Part shown: piece by piece, positions 14,755 to 24,067 of the stretch
Numbering within the stretch: the first letter of the stretch is position 1
How the letters are laid out: the number at the start of each line of letters is the position of its first letter
NCBI GenBank assembly: GCA_900546845.1
Contig: UREK01000003.1
Location: 1-64,000, forward strand
Source of the DNA: an uncultured Eubacteriales bacterium
GTDB lineage: Bacteria; Bacillota; Clostridia; Christensenellales; CAG-138
Reading direction: 5' to 3'
Length of the DNA: 64,000 bases
Position numbers and translations under genes: made by a program
The notes under the pieces: generated by a model
Database searches by the model: none
What the model saw: only the letters and a program-made list of their open reading frames with translations
What the model was told of the DNA's origin: nothing

Positions 14755-15765
14755 TCACCCCTCTAAAAAAGAAAAATATCCCTGCCGCCGCGCTGCCGCA
14801 AGTAAATACGGCGTGATGTCCGGATAGGTGAGCGTACCAGGCAGCGCGCCAAACGCGCGCACCTCGCTGATTTCGCTTTCCGGCAGCGGCGCAAGCCGCT
14901 GGATCCTCGCGGCAAACAACACGCCGTTTGAGGCGTCCGCACCGCGTTCCACCCGGTAATCGCATACCGGGAACAGTTCAAATTCCGCTGCGCCGCTCTC
15001 TTCAAACAGCTCGCGCCGCATCGCGTCAAGCGGCGTTTCACCCGGTTCGATGTGCCCGCCCTGCGTCTCCCAGGTTTGGCGCGCCTTATGGCGGCTCAAA
15101 AGGAGGTTGCCCTTGTATTCCGAAAGTGCCACGACGTATTTGTAATGCCCGAGAGCCCCAAGGGGACTGACGGTGCATTGCATGTGTTCCTGACGCTCCA
15201 TCCAGCGCGGCAGCACGCCCACGGTGCGCAGCGCCCGGTAAAGTTTCGGGTTCGGCATGCCGATGATGGTGAAATAACAGCCCTTGAGGCGCTCCACAAG
15301 GAGCGAGCCCGGCCCCTGGATGCCATAGGCGCCCGCCTTGTCAAGCGGCTCGCCCGTGGCGATATAGGAGCGGATCTCCGCATCCGAAAGCGGCGCGAAG
15401 GTCACTTCAGCCGCGTCGTGGAAGAGGATGCTTTGCGCTTTGGCTAAAACCGATACGCCTGTATAAACCGTATGCGTGCGCCCGCTGAGCGTGCGGAGGA
15501 TGCGGAACGCGTCGGCTTCATCCTCCGGCTTGCCGATGATGTTCCCGTCGAGATAGACGACCGTGTCCGCGCCGACGACGCAGCAATCCGGATGAGCCGC
15601 ATACACCGCGGAAGCCTTGCGCAGCGCCAGCTTTTCGACGAAAGCCCCGGGTTCGCAGGGGGGAACCTGCTCGTTTGCGTCGCTTACGACGACCTCATAA
15701 TCATAGCCCATCAGCGCAAGCATTTCGCGCCGCCGCGGGGATTGGGAAGCAAGGATCAGGCGCAT
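14755..15765 (-). CDS. Maf nucleotide pyrophosphatase fused to a NUDIX domain
   Basis: The 336-residue protein has two enzymes in one chain. Residues 1-190 are Maf (RLILASQSPRRREMLALMG at the start, GADTVVYLDGNIIGKP, YDKAGAYGIQG-like segment), which removes non-canonical dNTP/UTP. Residues about 205-336 are a Nudix domain with box GGHIEPGETPLDAMRRELFEESGA. Start is ATG at 15765-15763, with GGGAG upstream; longer upstream frames have no start signal. The pairing of two house-cleaning pyrophosphatases is uncommon but fits their shared job. The Nudix gene 14248-14751 follows, and mreB is divergent. maf next to mreBCD is a conserved gene order in Bacillota. Confidence 0.88.
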   Translation of the reverse strand: MRLILASQSPRRREMLALMGYDYEVVVSDANEQVPPCEPGAFVEKLALRKASAVYAAHPDCCVVGADTVVYLDGNIIGKPEDEADAFRILRTLSGRTHTVYTGVSVLAKAQSILFHDAAEVTFAPLSDAEIRSYIATGEPLDKAGAYGIQGPGSLLVERLKGCYFTIIGMPNPKLYRALRTVGVLPRWMERQEHMQCTVSPLGALGHYKYVVALSEYKGNLLLSRHKARQTWETQGGHIEPGETPLDAMRRELFEESGAAEFELFPVCDYRVERGADASNGVLFAARIQRLAPLPESEISEVRAFGALPGTLTYPDITPYLLAAARRQGYFSFLEG

Positions 15766-15890
15766 AGCAAGAAAATTCTCCCGTTTCAAAGATAGCCTAT
15801 ATAGTATAACACAAAGGTGTATAACGCGCACGGAAACAGGCAATACTTTCCACCATTCCGGAACTGTGGAAAATGGGAGGTATGTTAAGG

Positions 15891-16925
15891 ATGTGCTTGA
15901 ATCTTTCCGGACTGCTGATGCGCAACATCGCTATCGACTTCGGAACCGTAAATACGCTCATTGCGATCAAGGGGCGCGGGATCGTTCTGCGCGAGCCGAG
16001 CGCCGTCGCCGTGTCCGCGGACGACCTGCGCGAACCGCTTGCCTTCGGCCGCGAAGCCATGCAGATGCTCGGCCGCACGCCGGGCGGCATCAACGTGGTA
16101 TACCCGATGCGGGACGGCGTTGTGGCGGACTATGTACTTTCGGCGGAAATGCTGAAATATTTCATCCAGATGGCGCTCGGACACAAGGTGGGCGCGCTTG
16201 GAGTGCGGCTCGTGCTCTGCCTGCCGCTTTGCGTGACGGAGGTGGAGCGCCGGGCGCTCGCGGAAGCTGCGCGCGGCGCGGGTGCAAGGGACGTCCTCAT
16301 GCTGGATGAACCGCTCGCTGCCGCCGTCGGGGCGGAACTGCCGGTATTTGAGCCAGTGGGCTCCATGGTGGTGGACATCGGCGGCGGCACAACGGATGTT
16401 GCGGTGCTCGCACTTGGCGGTATTGCGGCTTCGGCTTCCGTGCGCACGGGTGGAACGCATCTTGATGCGGCCATCCGCGAGCATGTGCAGAAGGCGCATG
16501 GCGTGATGATCGGGGAACGCATGGCGGAGGAGATTAAAATCAACCTCGGCAACGCGCTGCCGGGAGGCATGGAGCGGATGCAGGTGCGCGGCAGGAAACT
16601 TGACACCGGCCTGCCCACGAGCCTGATCCTGAACGCGGGCGAGGTGGCGCATGCGATCACCCCCGCGGTGCGGCGGATCGTAGCGGCGGTGAAGGACGCG
16701 CTGAGCGTTACCCCGCCGGAGCTTGCGGGAGACCTTTACTGCGGAGGCATTACGCTCACCGGCGGCGGCGCGCAGCTGCGCGGGCTCGACAAGCTGCTTT
16801 CCCAGGAGACGGGGATGCCCGTTCGCGTGGAGGAAAGCCCGCTTGACTGCGTAGCACTTGGCGCTCTGCGCATGCTGGACAGGCAGGAGGCATTTACCGA
16901 AGCAGCACGCCCGCTCGAAGCATGA
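15891..16925 (+). CDS. mreB: Rod shape-determining protein MreB/Mbl
   Basis: This actin-like ATPase forms membrane-bound filaments that steer lateral wall synthesis. Motifs: phosphate-1 AIDFGTVNTLIAIKGRG, connect-1 near PLAAAVGAELPV, phosphate-2 VVDIGGGTTDVAVLALGG and adenosine motif LTGGGAQLRGLDKLL. ATG at 15891 is chosen because GGGAGG lies ten bases upstream; this gives a protein of 344 residues with a slightly long N-terminus (MCLNLSGLLMRN) that could act as the membrane-binding helix. It is divergent from maf and followed by mreC after a separate promoter. Confidence 0.93.
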   Translation: MCLNLSGLLMRNIAIDFGTVNTLIAIKGRGIVLREPSAVAVSADDLREPLAFGREAMQMLGRTPGGINVVYPMRDGVVADYVLSAEMLKYFIQMALGHKVGALGVRLVLCLPLCVTEVERRALAEAARGAGARDVLMLDEPLAAAVGAELPVFEPVGSMVVDIGGGTTDVAVLALGGIAASASVRTGGTHLDAAIREHVQKAHGVMIGERMAEEIKINLGNALPGGMERMQVRGRKLDTGLPTSLILNAGEVAHAITPAVRRIVAAVKDALSVTPPELAGDLYCGGITLTGGGAQLRGLDKLLSQETGMPVRVEESPLDCVALGALRMLDRQEAFTEAARPLEA

Positions 16926-16963
16926 GCGTTTCTTAACATACTGTGACGATTTCCCCCAACGCC

Positions 16964-16992
16964 TTGCAAGCGCCGCGCCTTGCAAGTATAAT
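16964..16992 (+). promoter_or_regulatory. Promoter between mreB and mreC
   Basis: TTGCAA (16964-16969), 17-bp spacer and TATAAT (16987-16992). It lets mreC-mreD-mrdA be transcribed apart from mreB. Confidence 0.65.
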
Positions 16993-17051
16993 AGGATAGC
17001 AGGAATTTGAGCCGTAAGGCTTGGATCCCGATGTGCTCAAGGAGGAAGCGC

Positions 17052-17903
17052 TTGCGCGGTTTATTCAAAAACAAGCCCTTTATCATTATGCTCATAGCCA
17101 TCGTGCTTTTGGGCATTTTGGCGTTTGCGACTTCCGGGGAACGCTCCGCTTCCTGGCTGGAAAGCACGGTTGGCGCTGTTGTGCAGCCGGTGCAGACGTT
17201 TGCAGCCCGGGCTTCGGACAGCATCATCGGCTTCGTGCAGCGCATCTTCAAAACCACGGACGCGGATAAAGCGCTGGAGCAGCTTTACGCGCGCCTTGCG
17301 CAGCTCGAAAGCGTCGAGGAGGAAAACGAACGCCTTCGGGCAGAGAACGAACGCCTTCGGGCGCTTCTGAACTACTCCGGGATCTCTTCGGACTATACGT
17401 TCGTGACGGCGGCCGTCATCGGCAACAGCCAGGGCGTCTGGTTTGATGTGTTTACGATCAATGCGGGCCGCAACAAGGGCATCGAAAAGGACATGGCGGT
17501 CGTGAATGCGGATGGCCTCGTCGGCCGTGTCACAGAGGTGGGTGCGACCTGGAGCAAGGTCACCACCATAATTGATTCCAGCACGGAGGTTTCCGTGATG
17601 GTGGAGCGCACGCGGGACATCGGCCTGACGCGCGGCACGCTTACTGCCGGAGAGGATGACATGCTGGAGCTGTATTTCCTCGCCTCCGGCTATGACCTCG
17701 TCCCGGGCGACGTGATCATCACCAACGGGATGGGGAGCGTATATCCCCGCGGCATCACGGTCGGCACCGTGACGGAAGTCGCACGGCGGACGGAGGATTC
17801 TTCCACGGACCGCAACGCGGTGCTCCAACCGAGCGTGGATTTCAGCCACCTGGAGGAAGTCATGGTGATCACCGGCACAGTTGCAGAAGAAGGGGAGGAG
17901 TGA
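17052..17903 (+). CDS. mreC: Rod shape-determining protein MreC
   Basis: The roughly 283-residue protein has one N-terminal membrane helix (FIIMLIAIVLLGILAFA), a coiled coil (LAQLESVEEENERLRAENER) and the beta-barrel domain (VIGNSQGVWFDVFTINAG, VNADGLVGRVTEVG, PGDVIITNGMGSVYPRGI). MreC lies outside the membrane and links MreB filaments to PBP2 and RodA. The best start is TTG at 17052, six bases after AAGGAGG; an upstream in-frame ATG at 17031 would place the ribosome binding site inside the gene. The mreD ATG begins one base after its TGA. Confidence 0.92.
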   Translation: MRGLFKNKPFIIMLIAIVLLGILAFATSGERSASWLESTVGAVVQPVQTFAARASDSIIGFVQRIFKTTDADKALEQLYARLAQLESVEEENERLRAENERLRALLNYSGISSDYTFVTAAVIGNSQGVWFDVFTINAGRNKGIEKDMAVVNADGLVGRVTEVGATWSKVTTIIDSSTEVSVMVERTRDIGLTRGTLTAGEDDMLELYFLASGYDLVPGDVIITNGMGSVYPRGITVGTVTEVARRTEDSSTDRNAVLQPSVDFSHLEEVMVITGTVAEEGEE

Positions 17904-17904
17904 C

Positions 17905-18414
17905 ATGCGCAGGCTCGCTTTGCCCATTGCGCTCCTTGTCGGCGCGTACCTCGACTCGATTCTGTTTGCGCGGCTGAACATTGGCGGCATCCGGCCGGAC
18001 GCGCTGCTTGCGGTGATCGTATCGGCAGGCGTGCTGCTCGGGAGCGTAAAGGGCGGCCTCCTGGGATTGGGAGCCGGGCTGTTTATGGACGTGCTGTTCG
18101 GCCCCTGCGTCGGCCTTTCGGCGATTGCGTATCTGCTTGCCGGCGCGGCTGGCGGCTTGTTTTACCAGAAGTTTTATGCGGATAATGTGATCGTGCCCGC
18201 TGCGGTCGCGGCTGCCAGCGCACTCCTGAAGGAGCACATCATGATGCTGGCCGTGCGCCTTTCCGGCGGGACGTTTTCCTACCCGGAGCTGCTAGGCGCT
18301 TATGTGCTGCCCTGCATGTTGCTGAGCGTAGCGCTCACCATGCCCGTGCATGTCCTGCTCAAGCGCGCGCTTGCGCGCCAGGTTCGGACGGAGCACCGCG
18401 CGGGCAGGGCATGA
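17905..18414 (+). CDS. mreD: Rod shape-determining protein MreD
   Basis: The 169-residue integral membrane protein has about five hydrophobic helices (IALLVGAYLDSILFA, ALLAVIVSAGVLLGS, GLLGLGAGLFMDVLFGP, IAYLLAGAAGGLFY, LPCMLLSVALTMPVHVLL). MreD is the least conserved part of the elongasome; position between mreC and PBP2 and the topology decide the call. ATG at 17905 follows GGGGAGGAG. It starts one base after mreC and is followed by mrdA 24 bases later. Confidence 0.9.
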   Translation: MRRLALPIALLVGAYLDSILFARLNIGGIRPDALLAVIVSAGVLLGSVKGGLLGLGAGLFMDVLFGPCVGLSAIAYLLAGAAGGLFYQKFYADNVIVPAAVAAASALLKEHIMMLAVRLSGGTFSYPELLGAYVLPCMLLSVALTMPVHVLLKRALARQVRTEHRAGRA

Positions 18415-18438
18415 GCTGCGATGGAGGTGTAAAAGAAC

Positions 18439-21216
18439 ATGAAAAGACCTGTTGGTCGTTTTTTAATTGTTGCGGTCTTGATGATCTGCATGATGGTCGC
18501 GTTGGTATACCGGCTCGGAACGCTTACGATCGCGGAAGGGCAGACCTGGTCGGAGGAGGCCGCAGGCCGGAAGGTGCGTTCGATCGCCGTGAAAGGCGAG
18601 CGCGGGCGCATCCTGGACCGCAATGGCGTCGTACTCGCCTACAGCGAAACCTGCTACAACGTGGAATTCCTGCGCGATGCGGACAACCGGACGGATTATG
18701 ATTCTGCCGTCTATACGGAATCCCTGATCAAAGCGATCGACATCATTGAACGCAGCGGCGGCACGACGATCGACACCTCTTACCTCGCCATGGACGAAAA
18801 CGGCGAGATCGTTTACGACTGGGGCGTGACGAGCGAATTTGCGATCCGCATACGCTTCAAAAATTTCTGCGAGGCGGTGGGCCTCAACATCCAGCGCCGC
18901 GACGCGAATTATAAGGCGTACCCGAACGATTCTACCAAATGGGACCTTTCCAAATGGCCTACGGCGGAATACGCTTACAATTACCTCAGGCGATCCTGGT
19001 TCATCCCGGAGGACTATACGTTCGAGCAGGCGAATAAGATCATTGCCATCCGCCAGGAGGTCAGCCTGAACAACTACCGGGCATATGCCCCCATCACCAT
19101 CGCCTACGATGTGGATTTTGAGGTTGTTGCGGAGATCAAGCAGCACAGCGACGAGCTCGTCGGCGTGCAGGTTTCCCAGAGCACGACGCGCATCTACCCG
19201 CGTGGCGAAACGGCGGCGCACATTGTGGGCTATCTTTCCCGCACGGCGGATACCGTGAGCGTAAACACCCTGCTCGCAAAGGGATATATGCTCGAACAGC
19301 TTGAACCGCTCTATAAATACGAAACTACGACCGATGAGGATGGGAATACCGTGCCGCTTCGGGATGAAGACGGGAACATCGTGTATGTTTATGATGAGAG
19401 CGGCAACCATGTGATCGACATGACGGCAAGTTCCGGCCTTGCATATTCCTACAGCGACTACATTGGCGTTTCCGGCGTGGAATCCACGATGGAGGCATAC
19501 CTGACGGGCGCGACAAAGGAGCACCAGGGGATGCGCGAAGTGGAGATCAACAAGAACGGCAGCGTGATCCGCGAGCTTTCGCAAACGAGCGCGACAAACG
19601 GCAGCGATGTGATGCTCACTATCGACGTCGAATTGGAAATCGTCTGCGATACGGCGCTTAAAAACCTCATTGAAAAGATCGCCGCGGACGAGCGGGCGCA
19701 CATGCTGGAGGACATCGCAGAAAAAGAGAAGGAAGGCGAAACAAGCAAGTATGCGGGCCGGCTGGATGAGATTGAGACCGCGAAGACTGGTGCGATCGTG
19801 GCGATGGACCCGCGCACGGGGGACGTGCTTGCGCTGGCCTCCTATCCAGGCTTCGATCCGAATTGGTTCATACAGGGCCTGAGTGAGGAGCAGGCGAAAT
19901 ATATCAACGACGGGGAGACTACGCCCCTACGCAACAAAGCGATCTCTGCCAGGTATACGCCGGGCTCCATATTCAAGATGGCAACGGGCGTTGCAGGTGT
20001 TGCGGAAGGTGCTGTTAAGATCGATGAACCGGTAAGCGACCGGGGCGACGGAGGATACTATTATATTTACACGACGGACGAGGAGGGCAAGGAGAGCGTC
20101 ATCAAAACGAACGCGCCGCGCTGCTGGGATTACCAGAGCGGCCATGGCGACCATGCGAACCTGACGTTGACGCAGGCGCTTGCCCAGTCCTGCAACTATT
20201 ATTTCTGCGAGCTTGCCTACCGCATGGGCATTGATTCGCTCGATAAATGGGCGGAGAACTTCGGCCTTACGAAATCGACCGGCATCGAACTGCCGGGAGA
20301 GGCGGTGGGGATCGGCGGCGGCCAGCAGGTACTGTTTGACAACACGCTGACCAACTCCGAAGGGATGCTGAGCATCAGCGGGCAAAAGACGAGCCTGCCT
20401 TCCTTGGTATACCGCCACCTTTGCACGCTCCTGCGCGAATGTATGGATACGCGCATGATGGAGATCGACGAGGACGCAGTCAGCGCCTGCGCCTTACGCC
20501 TCATGCAGATTCAGGACGGCACAGGCCTCGACGGCAAGGGCCCGGAGATCCGCCGCATCATCAGCGAGGAGATCGGCATCCCGGAGGGCTACACGCAGAC
20601 GCAGACCTGGACGAGTGAAATTGTTTCCCTCCTCAATGAGATCCAATGGAAGCCAACGCAGACGATTCGCGCTGGGTTCGGCCAGGGCACGACGCTTGTT
20701 ACGCCCGTCGCGGTTGCACGCTACATTTCCGCGATCGCAAACGAGGGCACGGTGTACGAAGCGCACATCGTCGATAAGGTCGTAGACACGAGCGGCAACG
20801 TCGTAAAGGATGTGCAGCCTACCGTCGTCAACGAAATCGGGGATGATTCCGCCGAGTGGGACGCGATCTGGGACGCGATCAAGGCAGGCATGCAGGGCGT
20901 GGTGTCTCTGGAGGACCGCGGTACGGCCGCGAAGAAATTCACCGACGAATTTACGAAACAGTATCTGGATCGTCTCACAGGAAAAACGGGTACAGCGCAG
21001 ATCGGCATTGCGACGATTGACATTGAAAATACCGCATGGTTCGTTACCTATACGCCGCGCGAGGATCCGGAGCTTGTGCTTGTAATTTGTATCCCAAACG
21101 GATATTCTGGCGCCTGGACGATCTCTGCAGCGGAGGAGATTTATACCTGGTATTTCAACAAGCAGGATTCTGCCGCGCCGGAGACGCTTGCGGCGGTCAA
21201 TGGCATCGTGCCGTAA
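18439..21216 (+). CDS. mrdA: Penicillin-binding protein 2 (elongation transpeptidase)
   Basis: The 925-residue class B PBP has a short cytoplasmic tail, one membrane helix (FLIVAVLMICMMVALVYRL) and a dimerisation/pedestal region starting with the conserved GERGRILDRNGVVLA. The transpeptidase domain has the active-site STxK-type motif SIFK (in TPGSIFKMA), SxN as SCN (AQSCNYYFCE) and KTG (GKTGTAQIG). It crosslinks peptidoglycan during cell elongation together with RodA and MreCD. It is longer than most PBP2 (about 650-720), with insertions around residues 270-330 and 640-720. GGAGG lies before the ATG. It ends the mreC operon before a strong terminator. Confidence 0.93.
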   Translation: MKRPVGRFLIVAVLMICMMVALVYRLGTLTIAEGQTWSEEAAGRKVRSIAVKGERGRILDRNGVVLAYSETCYNVEFLRDADNRTDYDSAVYTESLIKAIDIIERSGGTTIDTSYLAMDENGEIVYDWGVTSEFAIRIRFKNFCEAVGLNIQRRDANYKAYPNDSTKWDLSKWPTAEYAYNYLRRSWFIPEDYTFEQANKIIAIRQEVSLNNYRAYAPITIAYDVDFEVVAEIKQHSDELVGVQVSQSTTRIYPRGETAAHIVGYLSRTADTVSVNTLLAKGYMLEQLEPLYKYETTTDEDGNTVPLRDEDGNIVYVYDESGNHVIDMTASSGLAYSYSDYIGVSGVESTMEAYLTGATKEHQGMREVEINKNGSVIRELSQTSATNGSDVMLTIDVELEIVCDTALKNLIEKIAADERAHMLEDIAEKEKEGETSKYAGRLDEIETAKTGAIVAMDPRTGDVLALASYPGFDPNWFIQGLSEEQAKYINDGETTPLRNKAISARYTPGSIFKMATGVAGVAEGAVKIDEPVSDRGDGGYYYIYTTDEEGKESVIKTNAPRCWDYQSGHGDHANLTLTQALAQSCNYYFCELAYRMGIDSLDKWAENFGLTKSTGIELPGEAVGIGGGQQVLFDNTLTNSEGMLSISGQKTSLPSLVYRHLCTLLRECMDTRMMEIDEDAVSACALRLMQIQDGTGLDGKGPEIRRIISEEIGIPEGYTQTQTWTSEIVSLLNEIQWKPTQTIRAGFGQGTTLVTPVAVARYISAIANEGTVYEAHIVDKVVDTSGNVVKDVQPTVVNEIGDDSAEWDAIWDAIKAGMQGVVSLEDRGTAAKKFTDEFTKQYLDRLTGKTGTAQIGIATIDIENTAWFVTYTPREDPELVLVICIPNGYSGAWTISAAEEIYTWYFNKQDSAAPETLAAVNGIVP

Positions 21217-21303
21217 GGAGCGGGCGGCTGGGTTATGGTAATGCTGCAAGATCATCCGAGTGAGTCGTGTGGAAAGGAAGATGTGCATCTACCAACCCCT
21301 TCT

Positions 21304-21330
21304 GGGGCAAGGGAAACCTTGCCCCTTTTT
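21304..21330 (+). terminator. Terminator of the mre-mrdA operon
   Basis: The 9-bp stem GGGGCAAGG / CCTTGCCCC closes a GAAA tetraloop and is followed by TTTTT. The 87 bases between the mrdA stop and this hairpin contain no gene I recognise. Confidence 0.9.
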
Positions 21331-21475
21331 GTATACGCAAAAGCATGTTATAATAAATTTTGATAAAAGTTTAATTGTTTTCTAATCCAGCTTGTGGGGC
21401 GCCTTTAATGCCCCGCTGTTATCCTTTTATCATGCGGGCGGAAAACGCGCGCAGGATAAAAGCCAGGAGGGAAAG

Positions 21476-22027
21476 ATGATGGAACACATCGAGATGGTCG
21501 AAAAGCTCATGGAAAAGGCAAACGTCAGCTATGCGGAGGCAAAGCAGGCGCTTGAAAACAATAACTGGGACATGCTGGATGCGCTCATCGAGCTGGAACG
21601 CCAGGGCAAGGTGCGCAGTGGGCAGGGAACTGCCAGCTATACGACAGGGCCGGAAAAAGAAAAGCAGGGGAGCGGGCAACAAAGCGCTGGCGCAAGCCGG
21701 AACGAGCCCAACGGATGGGAAGAATTCTGGAAAGGCTTTTGCCGGCTTGTCCGCAGGGGAATGCAGAACCACTTTGTCGCGGAGCGGCGCGGAGAAACGC
21801 TCCTGAGCATTCCGGTGCTGCTGCTCATCCTGCTGCTGTGCGTAGGCTTCTGGTTCATCCTGCCGTTAATGGTTGTGGGCCTCTTCTGCGAATGCCGGTA
21901 TTCCTTTAAAGGGCCGGATCTGGGCCGCAAGGATGTAAACGACGTGATGGGGAAAGCCACCGAATATGCGGACGACCTGAAGGAAAGCGTAAAATCCGGC
22001 ATAAATGAGGATAAAAGGCGCGAATAA
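21476..22027 (+). CDS. DUF4342-type protein with UBA-like start and membrane segment
   Basis: The 183-residue protein has an N-terminal UBA/NAC-like three-helix motif (MVEKLMEKANVSYAEAKQALENNNWDMLDALIELERQG), a Ser/Gln-rich linker and a hydrophobic stretch (LLSIPVLLLILLLCVGFWFILPLMVVGLF). This is the layout of DUF4342 proteins of Bacillota, whose role is unknown. GGAGGG lies before tandem ATGs at 21476 and 21479. The response regulator starts 46 bases later and points the same way, so this may be the first gene of that operon and could be a membrane partner or target of the two-component system. Confidence 0.8.
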   Translation: MMEHIEMVEKLMEKANVSYAEAKQALENNNWDMLDALIELERQGKVRSGQGTASYTTGPEKEKQGSGQQSAGASRNEPNGWEEFWKGFCRLVRRGMQNHFVAERRGETLLSIPVLLLILLLCVGFWFILPLMVVGLFCECRYSFKGPDLGRKDVNDVMGKATEYADDLKESVKSGINEDKRRE

Positions 22028-22073
22028 AAGAAAAAAGCCGCATCTGCGCGGCGCATAACGGGAGGAAATGCCG

Positions 22074-22760
22074 ATGGCAAAGATCCTGGTGGTAGAGGAT
22101 GAAGAGAAGATCGCCCGGTTTATCGAGCTGGAGCTGCAACATGAGGGATACGAGACGGATAAGGCATTGGATGGCCGCGCCGGCCTGGAGAAGGCGGAGA
22201 GCGGGGGCTATGACCTGATGCTGCTGGACATCATGCTGCCGCAGCTCAACGGACTGGAGGTGCTCCGGCGCCTGCGCAAATCCTCAAATATGCCCGTCAT
22301 CATGCTCACGGCGCGCGATGCGGTGATGGACAAGGTGAGCGGGCTCGATATGGGGGCGGACGATTACATCACGAAACCCTTTGCGATTGAGGAGCTGCTT
22401 GCGCGCATCCGCGTTACGCTGCGCAAGGGCGGCGGCAAGCGGGAGGAGGCGGGGAGCGTGCTCTCCGCCTGCGGCGTTTCGATGAACACCGCCGCGCATA
22501 CGGTAATCTGCCGCGGGCAGGAAATCGCGCTGACCAACAAGGAATTTTCCCTACTGCAAACGCTGCTCGAGAACAAGAACATCGTGCTTTCGCGCGATAC
22601 GCTGCTCACACGCGTATGGAGTTACGATTACATTGGCGAAACAAATGTGGTAGACGTATATGTGCGCTATCTGCGCCAGAAGATCGACGACGCGTTCGGC
22701 ATTAAACTGATTCAGACCGTACGCGGCGTGGGCTATGTCATAAAGGATGAGACGGCATGA
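22074..22760 (+). CDS. OmpR/PhoB-type response regulator
   Basis: The 228-residue protein has a receiver domain with acidic pocket (VVEDEE), phospho-acceptor D52 (LLDIMLP), T (MLTARD) and K (TKPFAIEELLAR), followed by a winged-helix DNA-binding domain (LTNKEFSLLQTLLENKN, VDVYVRYLRQKID, TVRGVGYVIKD). It is activated by the histidine kinase, whose ATG overlaps its TGA by four bases. ATG at 22074 is chosen over 22068 because GGGAGG lies eight bases before it. Target genes are unknown. Confidence 0.93.
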   Translation: MAKILVVEDEEKIARFIELELQHEGYETDKALDGRAGLEKAESGGYDLMLLDIMLPQLNGLEVLRRLRKSSNMPVIMLTARDAVMDKVSGLDMGADDYITKPFAIEELLARIRVTLRKGGGKREEAGSVLSACGVSMNTAAHTVICRGQEIALTNKEFSLLQTLLENKNIVLSRDTLLTRVWSYDYIGETNVVDVYVRYLRQKIDDAFGIKLIQTVRGVGYVIKDETA

Positions 22761-24067
22761 ATCAAACGGAAAAACCGCGTTCGACCTCTATTGCCCGCCG
22801 GCTGAACCGGCATTTCCGCCTGCAGCAGCTAGGAAGAATGCTCGCGGCTGACGTTGCGCTTGCCGCCTTTGGCCTGTGTTTCTGGTGCTACTTGATGGAA
22901 GCGGAGCGCGTGACGCAATGGACGCTTTGGATGGATCGCCAGCTGACGCTTGGAAGCGGCGGGAGCTTTTGGCAGATGCTGCAAGGCGCGACCTATTCCT
23001 TCACGCTGCGCGGGGCGGCGGGGCAGGCCTTTGCCGTGGAGGCAGGGCATTTCCTCAGCGTATTTACCGTGCTTTTGGCTGTGCTGCTTACTTGTCAGCT
23101 CATCGGCTGGCTGTGCAAATGCGCTTCCGGCACGGCGGAGATCCGGCGGTATTTGAAGCCCATCGACGACATTGCCCAGGCGGCGGAGCGGGTTTCCGCC
23201 CAGCAATTCGATGAAAGCAAATTCCGAGATCTGGAGGACGCAATCGACCATATCAACGCCGCGCGGCCGGATGCAAAGCTGAGCATCGGCGATGCGGAAC
23301 TCGCAGGGCTGGAGGCAGCGGTCAACAACCTGATGAAGCGCATGCATGAAAGTTACCGCCAGCAGGTACGCTTTGTGGACGACGCAAGCCATGAGCTGCG
23401 CACGCCGATCGCCGTGATTCAGGGCTATGCGAACATGCTGGACCGTTGGGGGAAGGACGATGAGACGGTCCTTAACGAGTCCATTGCTGCGATCAAGACG
23501 GAATCCGACCATATGAAGACCCTCGTGGAGCAGCTTTTGTTCCTGGCGCGCGGCGATATGGGCCGGCAGCAGTTCCAGCCGGAGCCGCTCGCGCTTGGGG
23601 AGATGCTGCATGAGATCCATGAGGAATCCGAAATGATCGATGAAAGGCATCCCTATGCGCTGCGCATCGAGCATCCCTGTACCATTGAGGCTGATCCTGC
23701 GATGCTCAAGCAGGCCGTGCGCATTTTGGTAGATAACGCAGCTAAATATACTCCGGAAGGCGGGCGGATCACGTTGCGCCTGCGCGCGGATGAAACGGGC
23801 GCGCCCTGCATTGACGTACAGGATGCGGGCATCGGCGTGGCAGAGAAGGACGTTGCGCACATGTTTGAGCGGTTTTACCGCAGCGACGCGGCTCGCAGCA
23901 GCCAGACGGGCGGGAGCGGGCTTGGCCTTTCCATTGCAAAGTGGATCGTGGATCAGCACAAAGGGCATTTCGAGGTCGTCAGCGCGGAAGGGGTCGGCAC
24001 GCGCGTTTCCATCCATTTGCCGCAAAAGGCACAGGCTCAAACAAGCGCGTCCGTCAAAAGCGCGTAG
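22757..24067 (+). CDS. Sensor histidine kinase
   Basis: The 436-residue membrane kinase has helices at about 29-48 and 98-120 enclosing a short extracellular loop of 50 residues, so it may sense a membrane or envelope signal directly. A degenerate HAMP-like linker follows, then HisKA with phospho-acceptor H212 (DDASHELRTPIAVI), HATPase N box (LVDNAAKYTPEGG), G1 (DAGIGV) and G2 (GGSGLGLSIAKWIVDQHKG). It is the partner of the adjacent response regulator. Its last 31 bases overlap the 3' end of the convergent SPOR-domain gene. Confidence 0.92.
   Translation: MNQTEKPRSTSIARRLNRHFRLQQLGRMLAADVALAAFGLCFWCYLMEAERVTQWTLWMDRQLTLGSGGSFWQMLQGATYSFTLRGAAGQAFAVEAGHFLSVFTVLLAVLLTCQLIGWLCKCASGTAEIRRYLKPIDDIAQAAERVSAQQFDESKFRDLEDAIDHINAARPDAKLSIGDAELAGLEAAVNNLMKRMHESYRQQVRFVDDASHELRTPIAVIQGYANMLDRWGKDDETVLNESIAAIKTESDHMKTLVEQLLFLARGDMGRQQFQPEPLALGEMLHEIHEESEMIDERHPYALRIEHPCTIEADPAMLKQAVRILVDNAAKYTPEGGRITLRLRADETGAPCIDVQDAGIGVAEKDVAHMFERFYRSDAARSSQTGGSGLGLSIAKWIVDQHKGHFEVVSAEGVGTRVSIHLPQKAQAQTSASVKSA

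Noticed and set aside
21217..21303. Possible small RNA between mrdA and the terminator at 21304
   Set aside because: The stretch has no promoter of its own and does not match SRP, 6S or a riboswitch by eye; it is more simply the 3' untranslated region.
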